From NCBI RefSeq assembly GCF_009905375.1, contig NC_133653.1, positions 66,685,414 to 66,749,413 on the forward strand: a stretch of 64,000 nucleotides of DNA, written 5' to 3'. The position numbers were made by a program, and so were the translations under genes. The notes under the pieces were generated by a model. The model had not been told where the DNA came from and did not search any database. It saw only the letters and a program-made list of their open reading frames with translations. Numbering within the stretch: the stretch's first letter is position 1; each line of letters begins with the position of its first letter. This DNA comes from Apium graveolens (Eukaryota; Streptophyta; Magnoliopsida; Apiales; Apiaceae). Positions 20,504 through 31,962 of the stretch are shown here, one piece after another.

Positions 20504-23500
20504 TGTTACGACCGGCATTTTATGTAATATTATTTGTGGATTGGGTATAATATTAAAGTCGAATGAAAATATATTCAATGATTGTACGCTAGTGTGAGTG
20601 AAAATTTCTGCATTATAAATTTGTTTTGTGTAGTATATGATTTTTCAAAGCAAGAGTTTATTTAATTTCTTTATTTTTGATTTATAAGGAATATTCTAAG
20701 CTTTGGAAAATTTTTCTTTTAAAAGGTATTTTGTTCACAAATTTTGAAAATGATTTTATAAAGTCTCTAAAAATCCAAGTTATTTTATGATATAAATTTT
20801 ATAATTTTTGAACTTGTATTTTATTTTATAAAAATAAATCTTTATAAATTTTATTTGTTATAATTAGCAAATTACGTGGCTACCCTTGCATGCAAATACT
20901 CTTCCAATTCAACTTAGGGGCAAGGAAGACATTTCCAACCCCACTCACTTCCATTCTACTAACCAAATTACCCCTTTACCCTTGCATGCAAATCTACCTA
21001 ACTATATTGGAAGGTTACTCTTGTAAAATCTCAAATCCACTCACTTTTGGCCAAATAAAAACCAAACTAATATGATTATTACTCCACATTCACCCCACCA
21101 TTTCCACACTCCTCCTTTCCTCCCCCCTCCTCTCGGTTTTTCCCCCTCCCCTTTCGGCAATTCCCAAAAACCGAGCCCCCATCCCCTTCTTTCTTCATTT
21201 CTCACTCAAATAATCATCCTATTATCAAGTAATCCTACTCCCTACATGTTGTTCTTGTATATCTTAAGAGTGTAGAGTAGAAAAACTTATGTGTTGACCT
21301 TGCATGGTGGTGTTTTGTTAAAACTCCAAGTGAATATCTTTGATTCTTGTGAATTCAAGGCTTTCACCATGAGTTATAGTAGCAAAGGGTTGAGAATGGC
21401 TAGACATGAGTATGCTACACTCATGCAATTGTTGTTTTCACCCTAATCCATTCGGCCATGACTTGATAGGAGCCGAATGGATGGTGTTTTGGTTGTCATG
21501 TTCCACTTTGTGTGTTTTTGTGAGGATAACATGAAAATCTTAGTGAAGTCTTGATAAAAATCCTTGCATGCTAAGTGATCATCTAGGTATATCTTATGCT
21601 AGGCTTGCATGTCAATTTTATGATAGAACATATGTAGAAAATATGTTGTTTTGGTTTGAATAACCCGAAGGCATGCATGCATGTGGATCTCTCTTAGAAT
21701 GTTGTAAGATTTTGATCATTTGGAAAGATTTTGTTAGTGAGCCTTAATTTCAGTAGGAATAATGTGTTAATATTGATTTATGCTTCTTGTTGCATGGTAA
21801 TAATTCGTGGTTATCTTTTATAAAAATATATATCTTGTTGTTTCAAAAGCATGAAGATTTGTGATTTGTGAAGTGTAGTCTCTTTTGTTTTGCCATAATT
21901 GTACCTTAGGTAAGGATGACCTCACCAAGGTTATTTTGAGAAAAAGGGAGTTAGTTCAGTATAATACCATGTATAAGTCTTGGTTTAAGTATTTAGTTGT
22001 TGTTAGTTGGGTTTGTCAAGTCAAAACCTTGGAAAATGAGAGATAGTTTCTGCAGAAAAATCAGTATAGCACCCTGAGGTTTAGAGTGAGTTTTGACCAT
22101 GTCATTGGTGTGCACTTTGAGGCCCAAGCTACCAGAAGTTAGTATTGGGAGTATATAAAAGGTTTTAGGAGTTGGTTGGAGGTTTGCATGTCATTTGGTT
22201 AAGTGCACAAGTAGAATCACAAAATCTGTCCAGCAGGGGACAGTTTTGTTGCAACTTAGAAATAGGGAGATTTGACCATGTCATGGGTAGGCCCTCATTA
22301 GGCCCAATTGGGCCTTAGTTAGAGGGAGTGTCAGAGAAGTTTTTCCAACCATAGTTCACAGGATATGAGTTAGAACCATGTGTCACAAGTTAATTCAAGT
22401 CAGGGCATTTTCTGCCCAGAAAAACAGGGGAACCTTGGACTTTTAGCTTAGGCCCAAGAAGGCCCAAGCCAGGCCCTTGAGCCACAACAAGTTTGTGAGA
22501 TGCCCTTAGGTCAGGAAAGTCTTGTGTAAAAGTTTTGAAGGAAAACTTGTAGTTTAAGAGTGTCTAATGTACTCAAGAAACCATAGTTATCATTCTGAAA
22601 TTTGCACCAGTGAGCACTATCACTTATCACATAGTTTTAGAACACTTAGAAGTGAGTATTAGGTCGACCACCATAGTTGTAAGATAGTATAAGGTCAGTA
22701 GAGCAAAAGGCACAAGTGAGGGTCAATAGGTTTTGGATAATTTAGGAAAGGCACATCGAGTTAGGAAGCCGAAATTAGAAGACCTTGTCTAGTTTAGCGA
22801 CCAAGTGACTTAAGTTGTGAGTCGAGATCATCCAAGCCTAGTGTTGCATTATGGTATATATGGTGTTATTTGGTGTTAATATATGATATGTGAATATGTG
22901 GCTATGTGTGTGCAATCGTAATTTAAAAGTGAATATAAATTATGTACATATAGGCCTAAGTGCCATCCGTGTTTAATTTCGAGTTGTAAATAGGTTAAGT
23001 TGGTGAGAATATATTATAATGAGGATTATTATTATTTATGTAGGATCTCGAGACGAGGGAAAACTTGCCATAAAAGTCGAGTGAAGCTCCAGTTGTTGCT
23101 CCTACCAGTCAGACCAGACCAGCCTATCTCAAGGCAAGTGATTCAACTTGACCTTCGTATTTACTACAAATAGTTCTTATATATTGATGCAATTATCCCG
23201 AGTCATTTTGATATATTTAAATCAAGCGTATCTTTTGTTTATCTTTGAGTTACAAAGAGATGCCATGAACCCTCGAGTACGTATTGCAAGTAGTTCAAAA
23301 GTCTTTCATGATAGTTTAATGCCATGATAAAATAAAGAGTTGATATATTACTTGATGGATCCTCTTGATTAACATGTTGATGTTTCCTAAGTATTAATAT
23401 CTCATCCTGATACTTGAACCCCTATAGAACCTTACTTTGAATTCTGATAGTCAGATACTTACCAGCTTGATTTCTCATTGATTGATACCCTCTTTCTTAT

Positions 23501-24507
23501 CCTAAAGCTTGACAATTCTGATATGTCCTGAGTTAAAGATCATTCTTCATACCTTAACACCCTTAGTATTCATGAAGCTTACCTTCTTGATGATCCAGCA
23601 CTTGAACCTTGATGAGAAACCATTGCTTTGAGCCCAAATTGGCATTACCCTTCATATTATCCATTAGCCTCACTAAATCCTCTTGTTCAATCTTTGCTAT
23701 ATGAAAACCATTCAATTACTTGAATAGAGAATAGTTTTGTGAATCATGGCTCTGAAGTTAGCACCAATTCCCCGTATTTCGAGTTGATCTATAATCCTTT
23801 GATAAAGTTGTTTACTGCAAAAAGAGATTTTGTCATATTTCGGCATCAGTTTTTGAAATAAATAAAATATGGGTTTTCAGTCCCAAAGGGGGATAAATGT
23901 TTTCTTGAATGGTGGATCTGGACTGAGACGCGAGTCCTTTCCGCACTTATATTAGGCTTAAAAGTTGCCTAGGGATTCCCAATAATGTTTTAGAACCCAG
24001 CGAGGTTCGGGATTACTTCGCGGCTGATCACCGGCTGTAATCCGTAGCGTCATAAAATGATTTTGATTAAGACATGATTTTAAAATTATTTTGATGCAAG
24101 CAAAATGATGCCATCTCACATAGTTTTTATCTCTCGTTACCTTTGGTTATGTCTTTCCATTATCATTCTTAAAAGTATATCTCAATTTATGTTTTGTGTC
24201 ATACTTTAGCACTTGTTGAGCATTTGGCTCACTTCTTGCTTTACCCTTATATTACAGCTAGCAGCTATGGTTAGATTCAAGCAGACTGCCCGTAAGACCT
24301 GTGATGCTGATGCTTATGTTCGAGCTCAGGTAGAATAAGTAATAATAGTTGTGTGAGGACTCGGTATTTGTAATCAGATGTAATAGTTGGTAGTGTTGGG
24401 CTGTTCCAAACCCTAAACTGTAAGATCTTGGATTTTGGGTTGTGTATTCTTCATTAAAAAGATGTAATAGCTATATTTATTTTGCTGTTTAAGTTGGGGG
24501 TGTGACA
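20504..24507 (+). mobile_element. 3' LTR of element B
   Basis: Near-identical to 11046-15050. In the first 750 bases I count about 14 substitutions, fewer later. The acceptor-like ...ATTACAG ends at 24257 and the TATA candidate is at about 22153. It ends GGTGTGACA followed by the TSD GGAAA. Confidence 0.95.
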
Positions 24508-25260
24508 GGAAAATTGCAGGCTGAATATTAAGATCAAAATCAGTGAAAACGGATAACTGGTTCGTCAGATAGGATTGAATCTTTGAAGTCGGTTCTTGAG
24601 GTTTATCAGATAAGAAGAAACTGTGTTTATCTGCTTGGTTTCTGATTTTTATAAAATGATACAGATAAATATTGAGGCTTTTTATACGCTGTATTTTATC
24701 CCGATAAATCATAAATCGATACGCTTTTTATTTCGTTATTTAAAATTACAAGTCCAAAATAATACTTTACGGGGAAATGTTTTTAAAATATATTTTATAT
24801 ATACTTACACTCTTGATATCAAAATTTTCCCGAAAATCAAGTACACTTTAAAAATACAAAATACGGGCTATTCACAAAGTCCTCGATTTTATAAAAATAA
24901 ATGTACAGATTTTGTGGGCTTTTTCGTCCCGGTCGGGTCCCGGTCCATAAAATTTTTTTATGAATCCAAAATATTTTCTAAATTTAAAATAAACCCCGAA
25001 AACACTTAAAATGCATTGAAACACGTGTAAAATGAAATAAAACGAGTACCTTAATAAAGACGCTAATAAATACGCGTCCCGGTTGCAAGTAAAGTCATAT
25101 AATTACAGTTTAAACATATATTAATTAATCGAGAAATTTCTGGCCCGCACAGAAACACACATAACAGCTATAACATCTAATATCATGGCAATAATTACTC
25201 TAAATTTATAAAACACATAATATTTATTTATTTAACATATAATATTCACATAATTTTTCC
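24508..25260 (-). mobile_element. 3' LTR of element D, second part, truncated at its PPT side
   Basis: Continues the D LTR after element B and matches 33280-34034. It stops at ...CATAATTTTTCC; the last 11 bases of the LTR (CGGATATTACA), the PPT and the C-terminal third of integrase plus chromodomain are missing. At 25261 it joins the integrase coding sequence directly. In the related element C the corresponding pol site reads CTTTCC followed by the integrase sequence, so about 5 bases of microhomology (TTTCC) can be placed at the join. Confidence 0.85.
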
Positions 25261-28200
25261 AAGGTGAAACCTTCAATAGCACTACTTCACCAACTTCAAA
25301 TTCCGTATCCTTTCTGGCAGGATCAGCATATTTGCGTTGATGATCTTGAGCTGCTACTAATCGTTTCCGAATAAGTTCTATTTTCTCTTTTTTTTGCTGG
25401 ATCAATTCTGGACCCAAAATCTTTCTCTCACCAACTTCTTCCCAACAGATTGGAGATCTGCATCTTCTCCCGTACAAAGCTTCATAAGGCGGCATTCCAA
25501 TACTGGCATGATAACTGTTGTTGTAGGAGAATTCAACCAATGGAAAATGTTCGTCCCAACTCCCTTCAAAATCTAGTGCACATACCCTTAGCATATCTTC
25601 AATGGTCTGAATCATCCTTTCACTTTGACCATCTGTCTACGGATGATACGATGTACTCATGTTCAGCTTCGTTCCGAGACAATCTTGAAAACTTCTCCAA
25701 AATCTTGAATTAAATCGAGGATCTCTGTCTCAAACTATGGATACTGGAACTCCATGTCGGGTCACAATTTCCTTAAAATATAACCGAACTAATTTATCCA
25801 TTGGGAATCTCTCGTTGATAGGAAGAAAATGTGTTGACTTCATCAATCTATCGATAATAACCCAAATAACATTATGATTTGCCCTGGTCCTCGATAATCC
25901 AACTACAAAATCAATCGCGATATATTCCCACTTCCATTCTGGAATGTGCAATGGTTGTATCAGTCCACTGGGCCTTTGATGTTCCGCTTTGACTCACTGG
26001 CAAGTGTAACACTTACTTACCCATTCTGCAATTTCCTTCTTCATGCTTGGCCACCAAAAGTTTTTTCTTAAGTCTCTGTACATCTTCGTACTTCCGGGAT
26101 GAATTGAATATCTGGAGTTGTGAGCATCTCGAAGGATTTCATCTTTCAGCTCGACTACGTTGGGTATCCATATTCTGGAAAAAAGTCTTAATATTCCTTT
26201 ATCATCTTTTTGACTCCCTATTTGCTTCTCCTGTCAAACTATCTCGTTCATGACTCATTACTTCTTCCTGACATATTCTTATCTTCTCTAATAATTCTGG
26301 TTGAAAAGACATTATACACAACACCTCTGTAGACATACTTGGGGTACTGACCACTATTTCAAGCTTCTCAAATTCCTTGATCAATTCTTCGGATGAAATT
26401 ATCATATTCAACCTTTCTTTTCTGCTCAGCGCGTCGGCCACCACATTTGCTTTGCCTGGATGATAGTTGATAATACAGTCGTAGTCCTTGATTAGTTCGA
26501 GCCATCTTCTTTGCCTCATGTTCAATTCCTTCTGAGTGAAGATATACTTTAAACTCTTGTGGTCCGTGTAGATCTCGCACTTTTCCCCATAAAGATAATG
26601 CCTACAAATCTTCAATGCAAACACTATAGCTGCCAATTCAAGATCATGAGTTGGATACTTCTCTTCATGTGGTTTCAACTGTCTTGAAGCATAGGCTATC
26701 ACCTTGTCATGCTGCATCAAAACACATCCCAATCCTTTGTATGACGTGTCACTGTAGATCACAAAATTTCCTTGTTCATCTGGCAAGACTAGCACTGGAC
26801 AAGATACTAATCTATTCTTTAATTCTTGGAAACCTTCTTCGCATTTCTCGTCCCATTTGAACTTTTGGTTCTTCCAGGCGAGCTTTGTCAACGGCGTAGC
26901 TATCTTTGCAAAATCTTGCACGAATCTTCTATAGTAACCTGCCAGTCCCATGAAACTTCGTACTTCCGTTGGTGTCTTTGGCCTCTCCCAGTTGATTATG
27001 GCTTCAATCTTTGCTGGATCCACTTCCACTCCTTTATTGCTAATCACGTGCCCAAGCAATCCTACTTCTTTTAACCAAAATTCACACTTGGAAAATTTTG
27101 CGTACAATTTCTCATGTCGCAGTATCTCCAAAACTATCCTCAAATGCTCTGCGTGCTCCTCTTCTGTTTTAGAATAGATCAAGATGTCGTCTATGAACAC
27201 GATCATGAATTTATCCAAATACTTCTTAAATACTCGATTCATCAGATCCATGAAAGCTGCTGGTGCGTTGGTTAATCCAAATGCCATCACTAGAAACTCA
27301 TAATGCCCATATCTGGTTCTGAATGCGGTCTTCAGAATATCTTCTGGCCTAATCTTCAGTTGATGATATCCAGACCTTAAATCTATCTTAGAAAACCATA
27401 CAGCGCCTCTCAATTGGTCAAATAAATCATCAATCCTTAGCAACGGGTACTTATTCTTAATGGTCAGCTTATTCAGTTCTCGATAGTCAATACACAGTCG
27501 CATACTCCCGTCCTTCTTCTTGACAAAGAGTATTGGTGCGCCCCATGGGGATACACTGGGTCTTATAACTCATTTCTCCAAAAGATCTTGCAGCTGAGTT
27601 GCCAATTCTTTCATCTCCACTGGTGCCATCCGATACGAAACTTTAGAAACTGGTTCTATTTCGGGTGCTAGATCAATCGCAAATTCAATTTCTCTGTCAG
27701 GAGGTAATCCTGGTAGATCGTCTGGAAAGACATCTGGAAATTCATTGACAACTGGAATTGCTTCTAGTGCTGGAACTTCTTTGCCGGTGTCTACCACATG
27801 GGCCAAATACGTTTCACAATTCTGACGCAATAACTTCTTCACTTGAGCTATCATTAAGAACTTCTTCTCTTGCTTATTCCCCCGAAATACCACCTTTTTC
27901 TTACTATCCAAGGTATGAAGTCTTACTTTCCTATTCTTACAATCAATCTGAGCGTTATTTTCTGACAACAATTCCATTCCTAAGAAAACATCAAATTCTC
28001 CCAACTTAAAAGGTATCAAGTTGGCATGAAAATGATATTCTCCTATCTCAATATCACACCTCGGGCACACACGGTCGACGGAAACTTGGTCCTTATTAGC
28101 TAATTCTATCGTTAATGCTTGTGCTAAGAACTTAACTTCGCAATGCAGTTTATCGAAAAAATCTTGAGAAATAAATGACCTTGTAGCTCCAGAATCAAAT

Positions 28201-29451
28201 AAAACTTTAGCATCTACGGAGTTGACTGGAAGCGTACCTGCAACCACATCTGAGTTTTGAACAGCATCCTTCATAGTCATGTTCAATGTCCTGGCCTTTG
28301 GCTGGTCCTTTGCTGGTGGTCCTTCGATCTTTGGCATATTCTGAGATGGAGCACCTGTAAGCCTTGGTGTGTTGCTTGTTGTACCTTGTGTTGGGCAATT
28401 CCCGGAAATATTCCCTGGCTTTCCGAACTTATAACACCCAATTCCCAAATTCTGACCTTGAGTCGGATTCTGACACACATTAGCAAAGTGTCCCTTCCTA
28501 CCGCACTTGAAATACGTCACATTGGCATTACAATTCCCAAAGTGCTTCCTACCACAAAACTGGCAATCTAGTACTGGTGGACGATTGGGCCTTTGCTGAT
28601 TTGAATTCTGAAAACAGTTGCCTTTTCCTCCATTCCCTGATTGTGGTCTTCTGAATCCCATATTCCTATTACCCTGAAATTCCGGCCTCTTGTTGAAACG
28701 GCTCTGGAAAATTACCCTGCTGTTGACCTCCTTCTGAGGTTTCTATCTTCCTTTTCTTCCCATCCTTTCCTTTCTGAGACATGTCACTTTTACTTTCGAT
28801 CACCATTGCTTTCTGAACCACTGCCACATATGAAGTCAACTCAAACATGATCACTCTGTTCTGAATCCAAAACTTTAAACCCTGTTCAAATCTTCTTCCT
28901 TTCTTTTCGTCCGTGTTAACCTGATCCTGCACAAACCTCGCTAACTCAGTAAACTTAGCCTGATACTCAGCGACAGTAAGATCATCCTGGGTCAGGTTCA
29001 AGAATTTGATCTCCATTTGGTTCTTCATATACCTCGGGAAATACTTTTCCAGGAACAGCTCTGTGAATCTCTCCCAAGTTATAAACTCGCCTCCTTCCAA
29101 TGCTCGTGTGGATTCCCACCAATAGTTCGCATCGCCCTTCAGAAAGTAGCTTGCAAACTTGGTCTTCTGTTCAGTTCCTGCTCTGACTAATTCAAAAGCC
29201 TTTTCCATCTCCTTGAGCCATGCATTGGCTTCCACGGGATCAGCACTTCCCTTGAACTCAGGTGGCTTCACAGCTTGAAACTGCTTAAAAATCACTGCAT
29301 GTGGTGCTGCTGCTTGCTGCTGTTGTTGCTGTTGCTGCTACGTGAGATGTAACATCTGTTGCTGCATCAGTCCCAACATTTGGACAATCGTTGGATCTTT
29401 TCGACCTTCGGTACGATCCTCTCCTGAATTATTCCTTCTCTTTGGTGCCAT
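25261..29451 (-). pseudogene. Element D gag-pol polyprotein, decayed and 3'-truncated
   Basis: Starts at ATG 29451 (MAPKRRNNSGEDRTEGRKD), with a polyglutamine tract, TAG at 29338-29340, then gag core, a frameshift near 28690, and zinc knuckles. Protease has an intact [10 protein letters not shown] (about 28175-28205). A TGA at 27570-27572 precedes RT with intact FIDD and RNase H ([14 protein letters not shown]). There is a frameshift near 26220, then integrase with TGA 25994-25996, TGA about 25730 and TAG 25637-25639, ending abruptly at LLKVSPW. Homologous throughout to elements B and C. The leader 29452-29971 holds no visible ORF; the acceptor-like site seen before the gag start of B is not obvious here. 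Confidence 0.92.
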
Positions 29452-29971
29452 TATTTTGGTAAAAAAACAAGCAACTTATATAATAATTTGTCAAGCATTG
29501 TGTCAAATATGTAGCAATTCCTTAGCATATCAAAATTCTCAAACATTATTCCTTCTCAAAATATCATAAACTTGCTACCATATTAACACAAGAGACATGA
29601 TTATCACATAATCCTGCTTATTATCTTGAGAATAACAACACAAAGAAAATTGACGAAGAATTATCCAAACCTTTTAAATCCATGCTCGAAATCTCAAATA
29701 AACCCACAAACAATGGATAGGGTTGCAACACAACCTCCCAAACTCTTTTCCAACACTTCTTACCATTCTCAAAACCAACACAATAGCAGGGCTATAACAC
29801 AAAAGCCTAAGGCTAAATGCAAAACAGGAAACCTAAATAACTTAACTATAACCCAACCCAATAACCTAAATTTAATCCTATAAGAGCTAAACTACATGCG
29901 CCTATCTTATGTGATCTTCCTATGACTCATCTATGATAATCCTAAGCCTATTTCAGTGACCATAACCTGTA
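29452..29971 (-). other. 5' leader of element D, no gene seen
   Basis: AT-rich, between PBS and gag start. I see no conserved open frame equivalent to the leader ORF of element B. Confidence 0.6.
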
Positions 29972-29983
29972 GCTCTGATACCA
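29972..29983 (-). other. Primer binding site of element D
   Basis: Exact TGGTATCAGAGC on the minus strand, three bases from the LTR end at 29987. Confidence 0.93.
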
Positions 29984-30703
29984 ACCTGTGGCACCCTCCA
30001 AATCCGGGGTCTAGATTTGGGGGTCACTAGCCAATAAACCATAATAAAATAATCACAGCGGAATAATATAATAAATATGACCCCTTACATGCAACTGGAT
30101 CGATCACAAGTTATAGTATGGAACAGGCACTAATACAAACCAACTGTTATTACAACCATAAGTCTAATTAGTTTTACAAATTATTCAAAATTTTATTACA
30201 AACCACTAGACTAGTTAAGCGTCCCAAACTGTCTATCTGGAAAACACACCAAACTATCTACAAGCACACAACCTCTGGTCAGACCTGGAACTTAAGCTTG
30301 CCTTGGCCTAGCTGAAAGAATCAGGATATGAAACAAGTATGAGCGAAAAAATGCTGAGCAAGCAGTAAATAGCTTATGATTTAGAACAATAACGACAATA
30401 TATCTGATGAACAAAACCAAACCATTATACCTGAACAGAAACATAAACTGATATATAATTGATAATAAACAACATTTGCAATATATTTTGTTTTGGGATT
30501 GGAATCCTCGAATGACGGTGTGTTGCCGCTAGTGATCAGCCGCGGAGCAACACCGGTATGCCGTAGCATATCCAACTAAGCAAAAGGTACCCAAGGCACA
30601 TATCGGCCTAGCAAGGTGTTATATTCTGTATAACACATAGCTCACACTGGACCGCCTCCACGGCCTCTTACGCAACCATCCAACCCATAAAAACAATTTT
30701 CCG

Positions 30704-31640
30704 TCAAAGGAGTCGAATCAAATGACATCCTTAACTACATAACTACCCATTTCTCATGGTCCAGAGTTATCTCAACGACCAATGGCAAAATAACCAGAAC
30801 AATTAGTTATTCACTAATCTCAATTTAAAGCTTCACTGTATAGAGTAACTTATAGCGAAATGTAAAAACATTTAACTATTCTGAACATAGAATAATAGAG
30901 AAATTGAAAGAATAAAATTCGGAGTCAATATCACTTGAATGATAAATGAAGATATAAATATTTGCATAATATGATTTGAAATAAATGTCACTTGAACGAT
31001 AAGTGAAGTTAGGGTACTTGCCTGGTATGCTCGATAATCTCTTACTATGACTTTGCCTATAGCTGCTGGCTACTATCTCCGTCTAACACTTGACCACACT
31101 CCTTGCTACTTGATTCTATAAAAAAAGAACTATCTTAATTGATGAAACCAAACTCAATCGACGTAACTATTTTCAAAGGAGTCGAATCAAATGACATCTT
31201 TAACTACATAACTCCCCATTTCTCATGGTCCGGAGTTATCTCAACAACTAATGGCAAAATAACCAGAATAATTAGTTATTCGCTAATCTCAATTCAAAGC
31301 TTCACTGTATAGAGTAACTTATAGCAAAATGTAAAAACATTTAACTATTCTGAACTTAGAATAATAGAAAAATTGAAAGAATAAAATTCGGAGTCAATAT
31401 CACTTGAATGATAAATGAAGATATAAATATTTGTATAATATGATTTGAAATAAATGTCACTTGAACGATAAGTGAAGTTAGGGTAATTGCCTGGTATGCT
31501 CGATAATCTCTTACTCTGACTTTGCCTATAGGTGCTGGCTACTATCTCCATCTAACATTTGACCACACTCCTAGCTACTTGATTCTATAAACAAAAGGAC
31601 TATCTTAATTGACGAAACCAAACTCAATCAACGTAACTAT
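30704..31640. repeat. Tandem duplication of about 469 bp inside the D 5' LTR
   Basis: TCAAAGGAGTCGAATCAAAT occurs at 30704 and 31173; each unit ends near CAACGTAACTAT. The left LTR has only one copy (about 9066-9530). The two units differ at several positions, so the duplication is not very recent. Confidence 0.88.
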
Positions 31641-31812
31641 ACGTCTTGACATCTACCCGATCGTTTATAACTACTCAAGGCATTTTAAAACTGTAAACAT
31701 ATAGCATGCATATCATATAGCACGTAATCATGGTATTCGTATAACACGTAATTACATAATTCAAGTAATACATAAGTCAGAACAATAAAAGATATGTCTC
31801 AGTGTATTTAGA

Positions 31813-31962
31813 ATGAAAATCAGGTCAATAATAATATTTACCGATCAGATACCGACTCAAACTGATACACAAATCAATAGTCATTGTATGAAAATCAGGT
31901 CAATAATAATATTTACCGATCAGATACCGACTCAAACTGATACACAAATCAATAGTCATTGT
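31813..31962. repeat. Tandem duplication of 75 bp inside the D 5' LTR
   Basis: ATGAAAATCAGGTCAATAAT begins at 31813 and at 31888. The two units are practically identical. The left LTR has one unit near 9706, lacking part of the following segment. Confidence 0.9.

Larger units (their letters stand above)
11046..24507 (+). mobile_element. Element B: near-complete Tekay/Del-type chromovirus, 13.5 kb
   Basis: TSD GGAAA at 11041-11045 and 24508-24512; the unfilled site reads GATCGGAAAATTGCAGG in the other LTR of D (about 33279). LTRs are 11046-15050 (4005 bp) and 20504-24507 (4004 bp), with PBS at 15056-15067, a leader ORF, a single gag-pol frame with two nonsense codons, and a PPT at 20491-20503. 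The LTRs differ by roughly 1-2% by eye, so it is the youngest insertion that can be judged here. It sits inside the left LTR of D. Confidence 0.95.
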
